19,084 nt of DNA from an uncultured Eubacteriales bacterium (GTDB lineage Bacteria > Bacillota > Clostridia > Oscillospirales > Oscillospiraceae). The position numbers and the translations under genes were made by a program. The DNA lies in NCBI GenBank assembly GCA_905202605.1, contig CAJKSU010000032.1, positions 1-19,084 on the forward strand, given 5' to 3'. Positions 12,013 to 18,423 of the stretch are shown here, in pieces. The notes under the pieces are model-generated. The model was not told the DNA's origin and searched no databases. It worked only from the letters and a program-made list of their open reading frames with translations. Position 1 is the stretch's first letter, and each line of letters begins with the position of its first letter.

Positions 12013-13746
12013 GTGAAAGAATTATACATCGGAAATGCTGCGGTAAGCCGGGGCCTCTATGAGGCGGGGTGCAGCCTGATTTCCAGCTATCCCGGAACGC
12101 CCTCCACTGAAATTACTGAGGAGGCGGCAAAATATCCGGAGATCTATGCAGAATGGGCGCCGAACGAGAAGGTTGCGTTGGAAACAGCCTTTGGTGCATC
12201 TCTGGCGGGGGTACGGAGCTGCTGCGCCATGAAGCATGTGGGGCTGAATGTGGCGGCGGATCCGCTGTTTACCCTGTCCTATACGGGGGTAAACGGCGGA
12301 ATTGTGCTGTGCGTGGCGGATGATCCGGGCATGCACTCCTCTCAGAATGAGCAGGATTCCCGGCACTATGCCATTGCCGCCAAGGTTCCCATGCTGGAGC
12401 CTGCGGATTCGCAGGAGGCCAAGGAGTTTGTCAAGGCGGCGTTCTGCCTGTCTGAGGACTATGATACGCCTGTAATCCTGCGGATGTGTACGAGAATTTC
12501 CCACTCTCAGAGCATGATCGAGCTGGAGGAGCGGGTGGTTCCGCCTCAGAAGCCCTACCAGAAGAATGTGGCGAAATATGTTATGATGCCCGCCTATGCC
12601 ATTGCGCGGCATCCGCTGGTGGAGGAGCGTACCGAAAAGCTGCGGCGGCTTGCAGAGAACTGTCCCTTTAACCGGGTGGAGATGGGCGGCACACAGCTTG
12701 GCATTATCACCTCCGGCACCTGCTATCAGTACGTCAAGGAGGTGTTCGGCGATACGGTCAGCGTCCTGAAGCTTGGTATGCTGAATCCGCTGCCGGTGGA
12801 GCTGATCCGGAGCTTTGCTGCCAAGGTGGAGCGCCTTGTGGTGGTGGAGGAGCTGGACGGCATCATTGAGCGCCACTGTAAAACTCTGGGCTTGACGGTG
12901 GAGGGGAAGAACCTGTTCCCGCCGCTGGGCGAGTATTCCCAGAAAACCGTCGCTGCGGCCTTTGGCGTGGCGGAAAAGCCGGTGTTGTCCATTGAAACGG
13001 CGATTCCGGCACGTCCACCCATGATGTGTGCCGGATGTCCGCACCGGGGCATGTATTACACCCTGACAAGAAACAAATGCACGGTCATCGGGGACATCGG
13101 ATGCTATACGCTGGGGGCGCAGGCGCCGCTCAGCTCCGTGGACTCCACATTGTGCATGGGTGCATCGGTGTCCGGTCTCCACGGCTTCAACAAGGCCATG
13201 GGACAGGCGGGAGAACAGCATACCGTGGGCGTCATCGGCGATTCCACATTTATACACTCCGGTGTTACCGGGCTTATCAACATCGCCTATAACGGTTCCA
13301 ATTCCACGGTGGTGATTCTGGACAACTCCATTACCGGTATGACCGGACATCAGCAGAACCCTACCACTGGCTATAACATCAAGGGCGACCCGGCAGGGAA
13401 GATCGATTTGGAGAGCCTGTGCCGGTCCATTGGTATCCGGCGAGTGCGGGTGGTAGATCCCTATGATCTTGACCAGTGTGACAAGGTGTTGAAGGAGGAA
13501 CTGGCGGCGGAGGAGCCTTCGGTGATTATCTCCCGCAGACCCTGTGTGCTGCTGAAATATGTAAAAGCAAAGCCTGCGCTGCACGTGAATTCGGAGAAGT
13601 GCCGCAGCTGCAAGAAGTGCATGGGCTTCGGCTGCCCCGCCATTGCCATGCACGGGAATCAGGCGGCGGTGGATCCCACCCTGTGTGTGGGCTGCGGCGT
13701 TTGCCAGCAGGTATGTCCCTTCGGGGCCTTTGAAGAGGAGGCGTGA
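12013..13746 (+). CDS. iorA: Indolepyruvate:ferredoxin oxidoreductase, alpha subunit
   Basis: With IorB, oxidatively decarboxylates aryl pyruvates (from Trp, Phe, Tyr) to aryl-acyl-CoA while reducing ferredoxin. The 577-residue protein has the N-terminal pyrimidine-domain motif SSYPGTPSTEI, GLNVAADPL, a middle transketolase-C-like domain (VLKLGMLNPLP), the TPP-binding half with CAGCPHRGMYYTL, GDIGCYTLG, GDSTFIHSGVTGL and LDNSITGMTGHQQNP, and a C-terminal two-cluster ferredoxin (C530, C533, C536, C541; C558, C561, C564, C568). GTG 12013 is preferred because it gives MKELYIGNAAVSRG, matching the family start, with AAAGGACGG upstream; another in-frame GTG at 11989 would add eight residues. The stop overlaps the beginning of the iorB ribosome binding region, so both genes form one operon. 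Confidence 0.95.
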   Translation: MKELYIGNAAVSRGLYEAGCSLISSYPGTPSTEITEEAAKYPEIYAEWAPNEKVALETAFGASLAGVRSCCAMKHVGLNVAADPLFTLSYTGVNGGIVLCVADDPGMHSSQNEQDSRHYAIAAKVPMLEPADSQEAKEFVKAAFCLSEDYDTPVILRMCTRISHSQSMIELEERVVPPQKPYQKNVAKYVMMPAYAIARHPLVEERTEKLRRLAENCPFNRVEMGGTQLGIITSGTCYQYVKEVFGDTVSVLKLGMLNPLPVELIRSFAAKVERLVVVEELDGIIERHCKTLGLTVEGKNLFPPLGEYSQKTVAAAFGVAEKPVLSIETAIPARPPMMCAGCPHRGMYYTLTRNKCTVIGDIGCYTLGAQAPLSSVDSTLCMGASVSGLHGFNKAMGQAGEQHTVGVIGDSTFIHSGVTGLINIAYNGSNSTVVILDNSITGMTGHQQNPTTGYNIKGDPAGKIDLESLCRSIGIRRVRVVDPYDLDQCDKVLKEELAAEEPSVIISRRPCVLLKYVKAKPALHVNSEKCRSCKKCMGFGCPAIAMHGNQAAVDPTLCVGCGVCQQVCPFGAFEEEA

Positions 13747-13748
13747 CC

Positions 13749-14321
13749 ATGGAAACCAAGAGTATTATGATCGTCGGCGTGGGCGGACAGGGAAGCCTGC
13801 TTGCCAGTAAGCTGCTGGGACGGCTGCTGATGGACGAGGGCTATGATGTAAAGGTGTCGGAGGTTCACGGCATGAGCCAGCGGGGCGGCAGCGTGGTGAC
13901 CTATGTACGTTTTGGCGACAAGGTATATTCGCCCATTATCGACAGCGGCGAGGCGAATTTGATTGTATCCTTTGAGAAGATCGAGGCGGCACGGTGGCTT
14001 CGGAATTTGAAGCCCGACGGCGTGATTGTAGTCAATACCCAGCAGGTGGATCCCATGCCGGTGATTATCGGCGCAGCACAGTATCCTGCTGGGGTGCTGG
14101 AGGAAATGCAGGCGGCTGGCGCAAAGATCGACGCAGTGGACGCGCTGACACTGGCAGAGCAGGCAGGGTCCCCCAAGGCGGCAAATATCGTGCTGATGGG
14201 TCGGGTGGCAAAGTATTTTGACATCCCCTATGACAAGTGGATTGCCGCCATTGAAAAAACCGTTGCCCCCAAATTTGTGGAGCTGAATCAGAAGGCGTTC
14301 CAACTGGGCTATCAGGCGTAA
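13749..14321 (+). CDS. iorB: Indolepyruvate:ferredoxin oxidoreductase, beta subunit
   Basis: The 190-residue partner of IorA, corresponding to the gamma domain of 2-oxoacid:acceptor oxidoreductases, which binds the CoA-related part of the reaction. It shows IMIVGVGGQGSLLASKLLG (6-24), the glycine-rich start of this fold, then KVSEVHGMSQRGGSVVTYVRFG with the conserved HGMSQRGG, and PIIDSGEANLIVSFEKIEAARW. ATG 13749 lies seven bases after GAGGAGG (13735-13741) and two bases past the iorA stop; an upstream GTG at 13743 overlaps that site and is less likely. Size is normal for the family. Confidence 0.95.
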   Translation: METKSIMIVGVGGQGSLLASKLLGRLLMDEGYDVKVSEVHGMSQRGGSVVTYVRFGDKVYSPIIDSGEANLIVSFEKIEAARWLRNLKPDGVIVVNTQQVDPMPVIIGAAQYPAGVLEEMQAAGAKIDAVDALTLAEQAGSPKAANIVLMGRVAKYFDIPYDKWIAAIEKTVAPKFVELNQKAFQLGYQA

Positions 14322-14334
14322 AAAAGAAACAGAA

Positions 14335-14370
14335 AGAGCGCACTGCGGCAAAAGCCATGCAGTGCGCTCT
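14335..14370. terminator. Bidirectional terminator between iorB and the HD gene
   Basis: A perfect 12-pair stem (14335-14346 with 14359-14370), extended by an inner GGC/GCC pair around AAAA. The A-rich stretch 14321-14334 becomes a T-run when read on the minus strand, so the element is best for the minus-strand gene, but it lies 14 bases after iorB and likely serves both. Confidence 0.85.
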
Positions 14371-14385
14371 GATGCGTCTTACCAT

Positions 14386-14970
14386 TTAAAATGCTTCGCC
14401 GTGCTCAAAGACCCGGAGCCGCAGCCGGTGAAATTCCCGGTAGGCGTCGGTATCTGCCAGCGGTGACAGCGCCGTTTCCAGCCGGTAGTAGTACCAGGAC
14501 TGCTTGGCACGGCTTTTCTGATGGAAGAATTCCCACAAATCGTCACCGTATTGCTCATAGTCACGGGCAATACCACGGAGATTGGAGAGCTTGTCAGCCA
14601 GCGTCAGCTGACGAACGGCGAGATCCTGCGTTTCCTCCAGCGCGGCAATGGTTTCCTCCTTCCGCACCAGCCATGTGGCTTCCGGTGGAAGATTGGGGCG
14701 TTTATTTTCACTCATGGCCTGTACCAGACCGGCGACTCGGCTGCCAAACTGCGTTTCCAGCGCTTCCTGTGTGACTGCGGTATCCTCCACTACATCGTGG
14801 AGCACGGCGGCAGCCAAAACCTCCGGATCCAGCGTCAGCGTGGCGGCAATGGCGGCGGCCTCAGTGCAGTGCAGAATATAGGGCGTATGTCCGTCCCGGC
14901 GCATGGCGCCCGCGTGAGCCTTAGCCGCAAAAATAATGGCTCGATCCAACAGGGTAAGATGTTCCTCCAT
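14386..14970 (-). CDS. HD-domain protein, small alarmone hydrolase-like (SpoT/Mesh1 type)
   Basis: A 194-residue single-domain protein resembling the hydrolase half of Rel/SpoT. It keeps the metal and catalytic pattern of Mesh1-type enzymes: R24, H34 in YILHCTEAAAIAATL, H58-D59 and E62-D63 in LLHDVVEDT-like AVLHDVVEDT, and D126 in ADKLSNLRGI. There is no synthetase, TGS or ACT domain. It may hydrolyse (p)ppGpp or a related nucleotide; other HD phosphohydrolase substrates are possible. The frame is open up to 15021, but ATG 14970 is chosen because TCCTCC at 14977-14982 gives GGAGGA six bases before it and the family starts there (LDRAIIFAAKAHAGAMRRDG). It is convergent with iorB and divergent from the small unknown gene at 15150. 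Confidence 0.88.
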   Translation of the reverse strand: MEEHLTLLDRAIIFAAKAHAGAMRRDGHTPYILHCTEAAAIAATLTLDPEVLAAAVLHDVVEDTAVTQEALETQFGSRVAGLVQAMSENKRPNLPPEATWLVRKEETIAALEETQDLAVRQLTLADKLSNLRGIARDYEQYGDDLWEFFHQKSRAKQSWYYYRLETALSPLADTDAYREFHRLRLRVFEHGEAF

Positions 14971-15019
14971 AGTGCTTCCTCCAGCGGGGCGTAAGCCCGA
15001 TTCCTCTTTACAGGACAAC

Positions 15020-15047
15020 ATTATACGGCTTTTTTTAAAATATGCAA
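15020..15047 (-). promoter_or_regulatory. Putative promoter of the HD-domain gene
   Basis: On the minus strand, TTGCAT (15047-15042), 16 bases, then perfect TATAAT (15025-15020), 50 bases before the start codon. Same -35 hexamer as three other promoters in the window. Confidence 0.62.
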
Positions 15048-15071
15048 GGATTTTTTCGAGAAGTCATGGAC

Positions 15072-15100
15072 TTGCGGGAAACGAAAATTCGGGGTATAAT
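15072..15100 (+). promoter_or_regulatory. Putative promoter of the small unknown gene at 15150
   Basis: TTGCGG (15072-15077), 17 bases, then perfect TATAAT (15095-15100), 50 bases before the start codon. Together with the minus-strand promoter at 15020-15047 it makes a compact divergent control region. Confidence 0.6.
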
Positions 15101-15149
15101 AAAGAAAAGTAAGCTGCGGAGGCGCAGCGAAAACGAAAGTGGGATTTGC

Positions 15150-15515
15150 ATGGATTATAAGGCAGAAAACGTGGTACAGAATGTGGGCGCCATGGCGGAA
15201 GTGACCTCGGTATTCTATAACAGCATTGTCCGTCAGGTTCCCAAGGATGTGGCGCTGGTGCTGACCCAACACTTTATGGATATTACCATTGCCAGACCGG
15301 TGAATATCAACCTTTCCGCCAGTGCGGCAGCCAATGCCGCGGCCAAGGCGGCGCAGGCGCAGAAGCAGGCCATGGAGGCACAGAGACGGATCATGGAGGA
15401 AAAACGCCGCCAGATGGCACAGCAGGAGCCGCAGAACCGTTCGGACGCACCGCAGGAGCCGACTGCACCCTCCTATCCCACGCCGGATGCACCGGAAAAT
15501 CGCCCCGAAGACTGA
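15150..15515 (+). CDS. Hypothetical protein with alanine/glutamine-rich charged tail
   Basis: I do not recognise the family. The likely product is 121 residues from ATG 15150 (MDYKAENVVQNV); the frame is open further upstream, but that part covers the promoter. The ribosome binding site is poor (GTGGGA). Residues 1-55 look folded, with VTSVFYNSIVRQVPKDVALVLTQHFMDITIARPVNIN; residues about 58-90 are an alanine- and glutamine-rich, strongly helical and probably coiled-coil stretch (AAANAAAKAAQAQKQAMEAQ, EEKRRQMAQQ); the end is proline-rich and disordered (PEPTAPSYPTPDAPENRPED-like). No signal peptide or membrane segment. Cytosolic, function unknown. The promoter and following hairpin support it as a real gene. 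Confidence 0.72.
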   Translation: MDYKAENVVQNVGAMAEVTSVFYNSIVRQVPKDVALVLTQHFMDITIARPVNINLSASAAANAAAKAAQAQKQAMEAQRRIMEEKRRQMAQQEPQNRSDAPQEPTAPSYPTPDAPENRPED

Positions 15516-15576
15516 ATTTACAAAATGTCCATATTTTCGTTAAAAAAAGGCCATAAGTACCCGGTATCATGTAACC

Positions 15577-15630
15577 ATCAAACAAAACCTCCACAGTTTG
15601 TTTGATACCCTTCCTTTTTCTCCTCTTTTT
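15577..15630 (+). terminator. Terminator-like hairpin after the hypothetical gene
   Basis: ATCAAACAAA (15577-15586) pairs with TTTGTTTGAT (15597-15606), ten perfect AT-rich pairs with a ten-base loop, followed by a long pyrimidine tract with T-runs to about 15630. GGTATCA at 15563-15569 could pair instead with TGATACC (15603-15609), so two foldings compete for the right arm. Confidence 0.55.
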
Positions 15631-15650
15631 TTACTCCTTACATTTTCCTC

Positions 15651-15691
15651 GAATACACCCGCAGATGCTTTTGTCGTCTGCGGGTGTATTC
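15651..15691. repeat. Perfect 15-pair inverted repeat in the gap before the lipoprotein
   Basis: Arms 15651-15665 and 15677-15691 are fully complementary, with an 11-base spacer. No T-run follows on either strand, so it is not a textbook terminator. It lies 36 bases upstream of the best -10 element for the lipoprotein gene. Confidence 0.75.
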
Positions 15692-15726
15692 TGTATCTCC
15701 GATAGAGTATTTTTGCGGGATACGGG

Positions 15727-15732
15727 TATACT
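15727..15732 (+). promoter_or_regulatory. Possible -10 element of the lipoprotein gene
   Basis: TATACT at 15727-15732 lies 35 bases before the start codon, a normal distance for a -10 box. No convincing -35 hexamer is found 16-18 bases upstream, where the flank of the inverted repeat lies. Confidence 0.3.
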
Positions 15733-15766
15733 GCATTTGTAGCAAACTTGCAGGAGGAAAATATCA

Positions 15767-16153
15767 ATGCATGTAAAACACCATATTTCTTTGACGGCGG
15801 CGGTGATGGCGCTGCTGCTGATCCTTGGCGGCTGCGGAACAAACCAGAAGGGCAGCGCTGATTCCATGGTTTCACCCGGTGCGGTGGTCAGCACAGCGCC
15901 TGCTGTTACAGAGAATACCGGGAGTGACCGGGAGACGAACAGCACAGAGGAGGACAAGTCCGACTCTGAACGGGACAGCAGTACCTCAGAACTGCCTCAG
16001 AAGGATTCCGCAGTGCCGGAAAGCAGCAAGGACAGCGCCGGGAAGACAGCCGGCTCTCAGGCGGAAGAGGATATGAAGCGTGCCGGGGAGGACTTAGGCG
16101 ACGCAGCGCAGAATGCGGGCCGCGGCATCGAAAACGGAATCAAGGGACAGTAA
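15767..16153 (+). CDS. Small putative lipoprotein, Ser/Glu/Asp-rich
   Basis: A 128-residue protein with a lipoprotein signal peptide: MHVKHH, hydrophobic LTAAVMALLLIL, lipobox LGGC with C23 as the expected lipidated cysteine. The mature part is low-complexity and hydrophilic, rich in Ser, Asp, Glu and Lys (about 30-100), with a final helical segment (EEDMKRAGEDLGDAAQNAGRG). No catalytic or binding motif is visible. It is probably anchored on the outer face of the membrane; the C-terminal segment resembles short amphipathic repeats seen in small stress-type lipoproteins, but I do not assign a family. AGGAGG (15752-15757) precedes ATG 15767. Function unknown. Confidence 0.82.
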   Translation: MHVKHHISLTAAVMALLLILGGCGTNQKGSADSMVSPGAVVSTAPAVTENTGSDRETNSTEEDKSDSERDSSTSELPQKDSAVPESSKDSAGKTAGSQAEEDMKRAGEDLGDAAQNAGRGIENGIKGQ

Positions 16154-16168
16154 TGGAATAACGGAAAC

Positions 16169-16203
16169 GCGCTGGGACGGGATCGCCCCGGCGCATTTTC
16201 TTT
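16169..16203 (+). terminator. Terminator after the lipoprotein gene
   Basis: An eleven-position stem (16169-16179 with 16184-16194) with one T-G wobble and one mismatch, GGAT loop, followed by ATTTTCTTT. It starts 15 bases after the stop codon. Confidence 0.75.
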
Positions 16204-16230
16204 GACAGCGGGAAGAAACTGTGATACAGT
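16202..16230 (+). promoter_or_regulatory. Putative promoter of the GNAT gene
   Basis: A perfect -35 TTGACA (16202-16207), 17 bases, then TACAGT (16225-16230) with an upstream TG (16222-16223) giving an extended -10. The -35 begins inside the T-run of the preceding terminator. Confidence 0.6.
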
Positions 16231-16251
16231 CGGGAAAAGGAGGAATGCAGC

Positions 16252-16791
16252 ATGACATTGGAAACAGAGCGGCTGATTTTGCGCCCGTGGGCGCTGGAGG
16301 ACGCAGAGGAATTGTACCGCTATGCCAAAGATCCGGGGGTTGGCCCTGCGGCAGGCTGGCCCGTCCATACCAGCGTAGAAAACAGCCGGGAGATTATTCA
16401 AAACGTACTGTCTGCTCAGGGTACCTTTGCGGCGGTGCGAAAGGAAACGGGACTGCCCATCGGCAGCGTTGGGTATTTCCAGACCAAAGCGCAGGGCGGC
16501 GAGGAAGGCGAAATGGAGATCGGCTATTGGATCGGAAGACCCCTATGGGGCAAGGGCTATGCGCCGGAGGCTGTCAGAGAACTGCTCCGCTATTGCTTTG
16601 AAGAACTCCGCTGTCCGCGGGTATGGTGCAGCCATTTTGACGGCAATGAGAAGTCGAAGCGTTGCATGGAAAAGTGCGGCTTTACCTATCACCACACGGA
16701 AGCGGAATCCCAGTGGGAAGTGGAGGGCGAACGGAAAACGGTAGACTATGAGTGTCTGACCAGAGAAGATTGGGAAAAGGCGCAGAAATAA
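16252..16791 (+). CDS. GNAT-family N-acetyltransferase (RimJ/RimL-like)
   Basis: The 179-residue protein starts TLETERLILRPWALEDAEELYRY, the usual opening of the Acetyltransf_3 group that includes RimJ/RimL. The acetyl-CoA site is in EIGYWIGRPLWGKGYAPEAVREL (89-111), with the pyrophosphate loop R96-P-L-W-G-K-G-Y-A. Then come the strand VWCSHFDGNEKSKRCMEKCGF, where NEKSKR and GF are typical family features, and a C-terminal strand with YECLTREDW. It transfers an acetyl group from acetyl-CoA to an amine on a protein or small molecule; the substrate is not deducible. AAGGAGGA (16237-16244) precedes ATG 16252. Convergent with the ABC genes. Confidence 0.92.
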   Translation: MTLETERLILRPWALEDAEELYRYAKDPGVGPAAGWPVHTSVENSREIIQNVLSAQGTFAAVRKETGLPIGSVGYFQTKAQGGEEGEMEIGYWIGRPLWGKGYAPEAVRELLRYCFEELRCPRVWCSHFDGNEKSKRCMEKCGFTYHHTEAESQWEVEGERKTVDYECLTREDWEKAQK

Positions 16792-16793
16792 AG

Positions 16794-16822
16794 GGAACCT
16801 CCGGAAGCACTCCGGAGGTTCC
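16794..16822. terminator. Bidirectional terminator between the GNAT gene and the ABC operon
   Basis: A perfect 12-pair stem (16794-16805 with 16811-16822) with a five-base loop lies between the two convergent stop codons. On the minus strand it is followed by CTTTATTTCT, so it serves the ABC operon best; on the plus strand the tail is poor. Confidence 0.75.
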
Positions 16823-16827
16823 TGATG

Positions 16828-18423
16828 TTATAGGGACGAGAAGATTTTCGTACCGCGCCGTTTGAGCCAGTTCAGAAGCACGGCACAGAGCAGCATGGTC
16901 AAAAGGGTAAACAGCAGCAGATAGACCCCTGTACTGAGAAAGCGCTTTAGCAGGAAGTACAGGCCGCCCAGTACAATGGCATAGCCCCAGCCGCCAAACA
17001 GCGCAATGGTTACGCTGGCACTCTGTTTAATGGGAGCAGTCTCATTGGTCCATGTGAGGTTGGGAAGCTTCAGCCCGAGACAAAGCCCCAAAATCCCGGA
17101 GAAGCAGCCGTAAACCATGGGCAGAAGCAGCATCAGCGCCAGCGCCAGCGGCCTTCCGGGAATGGCAATCACGGCGCAGATGCCGCAGACCCCTGCGGGG
17201 ACGATGGTGAGAATCCAGTGAAGCTGCAGCTTGGCGCTGAGTACCTGCCATGGATCCACCGGAAGGGAGTGCAGCTGCCACAGGGTTTTCCCCTCCAGAG
17301 AAACGGAGGGAGCGGCAATGTCATTCATGGAGACTACCATGCAGATGCAGGCGGCGACCAGCACCGGAAGCATGCCGGAGAGAGACGGAAGCTGGGACAG
17401 TACGTCCGTCAGCGCAGACGCTTTGACCAGCAGGACAATGCCCAGCGCGGGCAGCAGGATAATGCCCAGACCGCAGTTGAGCATATAGCTGGGACTGCTC
17501 AGAAACCGCCGTGCCTCCTTGCCCAGCAGGGCGCGGGCGGGGGAGTGGGAGGAGAGGGACCTGGCGCGATAGCGCACCCTTGCACTATGTCCCTGAGCGG
17601 TGGCGATTTTCAGGAAGCTCCGGGAGAGCATCGCCCACACCAGCCCGAACAGAATCAGCGAAACTGCCGTTACCGCTGCCATGGCGGGATAGCTGCCGGC
17701 TCCGGCCTGACCCAATAGATACAGCGGATAGGCCGCGCCCTGAATGGCTTCGCCATAGACCACGGCGTTGGCAATCAGATCCTGCAAAATATACTGGAGC
17801 CGGAAGCAGAAGACATAGTAGACCCCGAAGAACACAAGAGAGATCAGGACGGTGACAAAGCTTTTGTTTTTCAGCTTCAGGCTGACCTTTGCCACCACCC
17901 AGCCCAAAAGGCAGGACAGCACCTGCATCAGCAGCGAGACAGAAAGCAGCAGTAACAGACTGCCCAGAACGCTGCCCGGACTGAACTCTCCCAGACACCA
18001 GTAGACGATAATGGCGGGGAGTATGACCACGGAGGAATACATCAGCCCCATCAGATAGACGCTCAGCAGCCGGGCGGCCATAATCGCGCCGGTGGGAATG
18101 GGCAGCGACAGCAAAAGGTCATTGTCCTTGGATAGATACAGGGAGGAATAGGTGTTGAATACACTGCCGAAGATGCCCAGCAGCATGGCCAGAAGGGTCA
18201 TCAGCGTAAAATAGAACCAGCCCATCCCGGCGCTGACCAGAGAAGAGCAGAGTGCCAGAGACAGCAGCGTAAACATGCCGCCCAGCAGCACCACCATCAA
18301 CAGTGCGAACAGAACGAAGAACAGAATGGTGGCGCCTGTGGAGCGCTTTTTATTCTTCTTGGCATCATAGAAATAGCTGCGAAAGATCTCGGAAAGCTGC
18401 TTTTTTACCAGAAGCTTCAGCAT
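16828..18423 (-). CDS. ABC transporter permease, large multipass protein
   Basis: The 531-residue membrane protein has about twelve hydrophobic segments in two clusters, separated near residues 280-310 by a charged loop (SARVRYRARSLSSHSPARALLGKEARRFLSS). The N-terminus MLKLLVKKQLSEIFRSYFYDAKKNKKRS is a cytosolic amphipathic start that I associate with ABC-2-type exporters of Firmicutes; the segment SSLYLSKDNDLLLSLPIPTGAIMAARL is a recurring feature of this permease group. It partners with the ATPase encoded just upstream: its ATG overlaps the ATPase stop by seven bases, giving strong translational coupling. The substrate is unknown; such pairs are often exporters of lipids, peptides or antimicrobials. 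No extracytoplasmic binding protein is encoded nearby. Confidence 0.87.
   Translation of the reverse strand: MLKLLVKKQLSEIFRSYFYDAKKNKKRSTGATILFFVLFALLMVVLLGGMFTLLSLALCSSLVSAGMGWFYFTLMTLLAMLLGIFGSVFNTYSSLYLSKDNDLLLSLPIPTGAIMAARLLSVYLMGLMYSSVVILPAIIVYWCLGEFSPGSVLGSLLLLLSVSLLMQVLSCLLGWVVAKVSLKLKNKSFVTVLISLVFFGVYYVFCFRLQYILQDLIANAVVYGEAIQGAAYPLYLLGQAGAGSYPAMAAVTAVSLILFGLVWAMLSRSFLKIATAQGHSARVRYRARSLSSHSPARALLGKEARRFLSSPSYMLNCGLGIILLPALGIVLLVKASALTDVLSQLPSLSGMLPVLVAACICMVVSMNDIAAPSVSLEGKTLWQLHSLPVDPWQVLSAKLQLHWILTIVPAGVCGICAVIAIPGRPLALALMLLLPMVYGCFSGILGLCLGLKLPNLTWTNETAPIKQSASVTIALFGGWGYAIVLGGLYFLLKRFLSTGVYLLLFTLLTMLLCAVLLNWLKRRGTKIFSSL

Noticed and set aside
12022..13653. 543-residue open frame on the minus strand opposite iorA
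   Set aside because: It is antisense to a gene with unmistakable protein motifs, is rich in His, Arg and Gln as expected of a shadow frame in GC-rich DNA, and has no ribosome binding site or family resemblance.
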